DNA of 64,000 nt from Physcia stellaris. Lineage: Eukaryota > Ascomycota > Lecanoromycetes > Caliciales > Physciaceae. How positions within the stretch are numbered: position 1 is the stretch's first letter; the number at the start of each line of letters is the position of its first letter. Of this stretch, positions 61,991-64,000 are shown in pieces. The DNA is taken from assembly GCA_018902385.1 (NCBI GenBank), contig JABSSW010000041.1, positions 62,001-126,000 of the forward strand, written 5' to 3'. The position numbers and the translations under genes are program-made. The notes under the pieces were generated by a model that ran no database searches, was not told the DNA's origin, and was given only the letters and a program-made list of their open reading frames with translations.

Positions 61991-64000
61991 CGAAAAATTC
62001 GTAACAAATTAGCCGCTAACTCGATCCGGCCCAACCTCACCACTTTTTTATTCAGTTTTTCTTGTAGATTTCAAAACTGGTCTCAAAATTACGATACGTC
62101 AATTATTCATCGAGAAACAGCACCGATACCGCAAAGATCTCGGAACTTAGTCGAATTTTCGAGTTATCAAAATTCGAAAAATTCGTAACAAATTAGTCGC
62201 TAACCCGATCCGGCTCAACCTCACCACTTTTTTATTCAGTTATTCTTGTAGATTTCAAAACTGGTTTCAGATTTACGATACGTCAAATATTCATCGAGAA
62301 ACAGCACCGGTACCGCAAGGATCTCGAAACTTAGTCGAATTTTCGAGTTATCAAAATTCGAAAAATTCGTAACAAATTAGCCGCTAACCCGATTCGGCCC
62401 AATCTCACCACTTTTTTATTCAGTTTTTCTTGTAGATTTCAAAACTGGTTTCAGATTTACGATACGTCAAATATTCGTCGAGAAACAGCACCGGTACCGC
62501 AAGGATCTCGGAACTTAGTCGAATTTTCGAGTTATCAAAATTCGAAAAATTCGTAACAAATCAGACGCTAGCCCGATCCGGCTCAACCCCATCATTTTTT
62601 TATTCCGTTTTTCTTGTAGATTTCAAAACTGGTCTCAAAATTACGATACGTCAAGTATTCATCGAAAAACAACACCGGTACCGCAAGAATCTCGGGACTT
62701 ATTCGAAATTTTCGAAAATCTTGCTTGAAAATTTTTTATAAAATCAACCGCTAGCTCAATCGGGACATTATATATATGAAAATGATGCGTTTTTTCATGC
62801 TGATTTCAGAACTGCTTTCAGATTTGTCATATGTTAAGTTTTCATCGAGAACTCGCACCGGTACCGCTGGCTGAACATTTCATCGATACCGGAGCTAGTC
62901 AACCCTAACCCCACCCACCAAAATTTGCGGTACCGGTGCACCGGTACCGTTAGAGTGGATGTTAGAATTTCGATACGTGTAATATTCATCGAGAAATGAC
63001 TTCACGTTCAATTAAAAGTCGAAACTTCGAGAAATTTACGAGTTCAAAAACTTCAAAAATTCGTAACAAATTAGTCGCTAGTCCGATTCGGCCCAACCTT
63101 ATCACTTTTCAATTCGATTTTTTACGTAGATTTCAGAACTGGTTTCAGATTTTCGATACGTGTATTATTCATTGAGAAACGACTTCACTTCCAACCAAAT
63201 CTCGGGACTTCGAGAAGTTTCGAGTCAGAAAAGTTTGAAAAATTCGTAACAAATTAGCCGCTAGCCCGATTCGGCCCAACCCCACCACTTTTTGATTTTG
63301 TTTTTTACGTAGATTTCAGAACTGGTTTCAGATTTTTGATACGTGTAATATTCATCGAGAAACGACTCCACTTCCAATTAAATCTCGGGACTTAGAAATT
63401 TCGAGTTAACAAAATTTCAAAAATTTGTAACAAATTAGCCGCTAGCCCGATCCGGCCCAACCCCACAACTTTTTGATTTCGTTTTTTACGTAGATTTCAG
63501 AACTGGTTTCAGATTTTTGATACGTGTAATATTCATCGAGAAACGACTCCACTTCCAATCAAATCTCGGACTTCGAGAAATTTCGAGTTAACAAAATTTC
63601 AAAAATTTGTAACAAATTAGCCGCTAGCCCGATCCGGCCCAGCCCCACCACTTTTCAATTACGTTTTTTACGCAGATTTCAGAACTGGTTTTAGATTTTT
63701 GATACGTGTAATATTCATCGAGAATCGGCTTCACTTTCAATCAAATCTCGAAGTTCTCAATTTGAAAAATTCTCAACAAATTAGCCGCTAGCCCGATTCG
63801 GCCCAACCCCACCACTTTTCAACTTCATTTTTTACGTAGATTTCAGAACTGGTTTCAAATTTTTGATACGTGTAATATTCATCGAGAAACGGCTCCACTT
63901 CCAACCAAATCTCGGGACTTCGAGAAATTTCGAGTGAACAAAATTTGAAAAATTCGTAACAAATTAGCCGCTAGCCCGATCCGGACAAACTATATGTCTT
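61990..64000 (+). repeat. ~183-bp satellite array, continuing beyond the window
   Basis: The landmark GTAACAAATTAG recurs at 62,001, 62,185, 62,369, 62,553, 63,063, 63,246, 63,427, 63,609 and 63,956, with diverged counterparts near 62,738 and 63,773. Spacing is 184 in the left subfamily and 181-183 in the right. The left subfamily (to ~62,880) has CACCGGTACCGCAAGGATCT; the right subfamily (from ~62,950) has GACTCCACTTCCAATCAAAT in that place. Both share GCTAGCCCGATCCGGCCCAA and CAGAACTGGTTTCAGATTT. CC and GG are common. It resembles a fungal subtelomeric or centromeric satellite; no telomere repeat is reached. Confidence 0.95.
62928..62949. repeat. 22-bp perfect palindrome at the satellite subfamily junction
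   Basis: The 20-base GGTACCGGTGCACCGGTACC at 62,929-62,948 is its own reverse complement, and the flanking C and G extend it to 22. It is built from two inverted copies of CACCGGTACCG, a motif present once in each left-subfamily unit (for example near 62,315 and 62,490) and again at about 62,858. Confidence 0.95.

Noticed and set aside
62901-62912. Interstitial telomere repeat AACCCTAACCCC
   Set aside because: It is one and a half units only, and it aligns with the CCCAACCCCACC part of the satellite, so it is most likely a chance variant.
1-64000. Organelle genome or bacterial DNA because of high AT
   Set aside because: No organelle genes, tRNAs or rRNAs are seen; an LTR element, satellites and a fungal TLH pseudogene indicate a nuclear fungal region.

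Overview
The window looks like a gene-free, AT-rich heterochromatic block, probably subtelomeric, from a filamentous ascomycete fungus. The organism call is an inference. It rests on a decayed OrsD/RecQ-type telomere-linked helicase (TLH) gene and on an LTR element whose Gag-like, multi-zinc-finger protein resembles those of Pezizomycotina. I found no intact cellular gene, tRNA, rRNA or CRISPR. Nearly all short open frames are low-complexity translations of repeats or decayed DNA.

Layout, left to right. Positions 1-3,100 hold decayed copies of a ~183-bp satellite. Positions 4,095-6,450 are a purine-strand A/G tract. From 6.5 to 35.4 kb the DNA is decayed and broken by minisatellites: arrays with a palindromic TTGCATGCAA core at 11.2, 13.55, 16.1, 19.4-19.9 and 28.75 kb, a ~60-bp degenerate minisatellite at 23.9-24.8 kb, and a 204-bp duplication at 31.7 kb. 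A non-autonomous LTR retrotransposon fossil lies at 35,410-41,874, flanked by TATTA target-site duplications. More decayed DNA follows, then a degenerate ~350-bp repeat (47.9-49.3 kb), a 147-bp satellite (49.7-51.7 kb) and an 84-bp near-perfect hairpin (51.8 kb). The TLH pseudogene is on the minus strand at 59,998-53,718. Upstream of it lie a CAATAAAA array, a GT-rich stretch, a 22-bp minisatellite with a 173-bp super-period, and a well-preserved ~183-bp satellite that runs off the right end.

The main observation is a mutational signature. In most of the window C is followed almost only by A or G, and G is preceded almost only by C or T: CC/GG are nearly absent, CT/AG are rare, and CG and TCGA are abundant. 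The two LTRs differ by 21 transitions, no transversions and one indel; 19 of the 21 transitions lie in CpC/CpT (or GpG/ApG) context. Decayed satellite copies at the left end, compared with preserved ones at the right end, mostly show runs of C turned to T except the last C before a purine. This is a RIP-like C-to-T process with CpY specificity. Classical RIP in Neurospora prefers CpA, and CpG-methylation decay destroys CpG; both are spared here. If this holds genome-wide it may be an undescribed or little-described variant of fungal genome defence.

How the parts fit: satellites, TLH and minisatellites form an old subtelomere-like domain eroded by the CpY process. The LTR element inserted later and keeps much more normal composition. 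The right-hand satellite has stayed nearly unmutated. All counts given here were made by eye.
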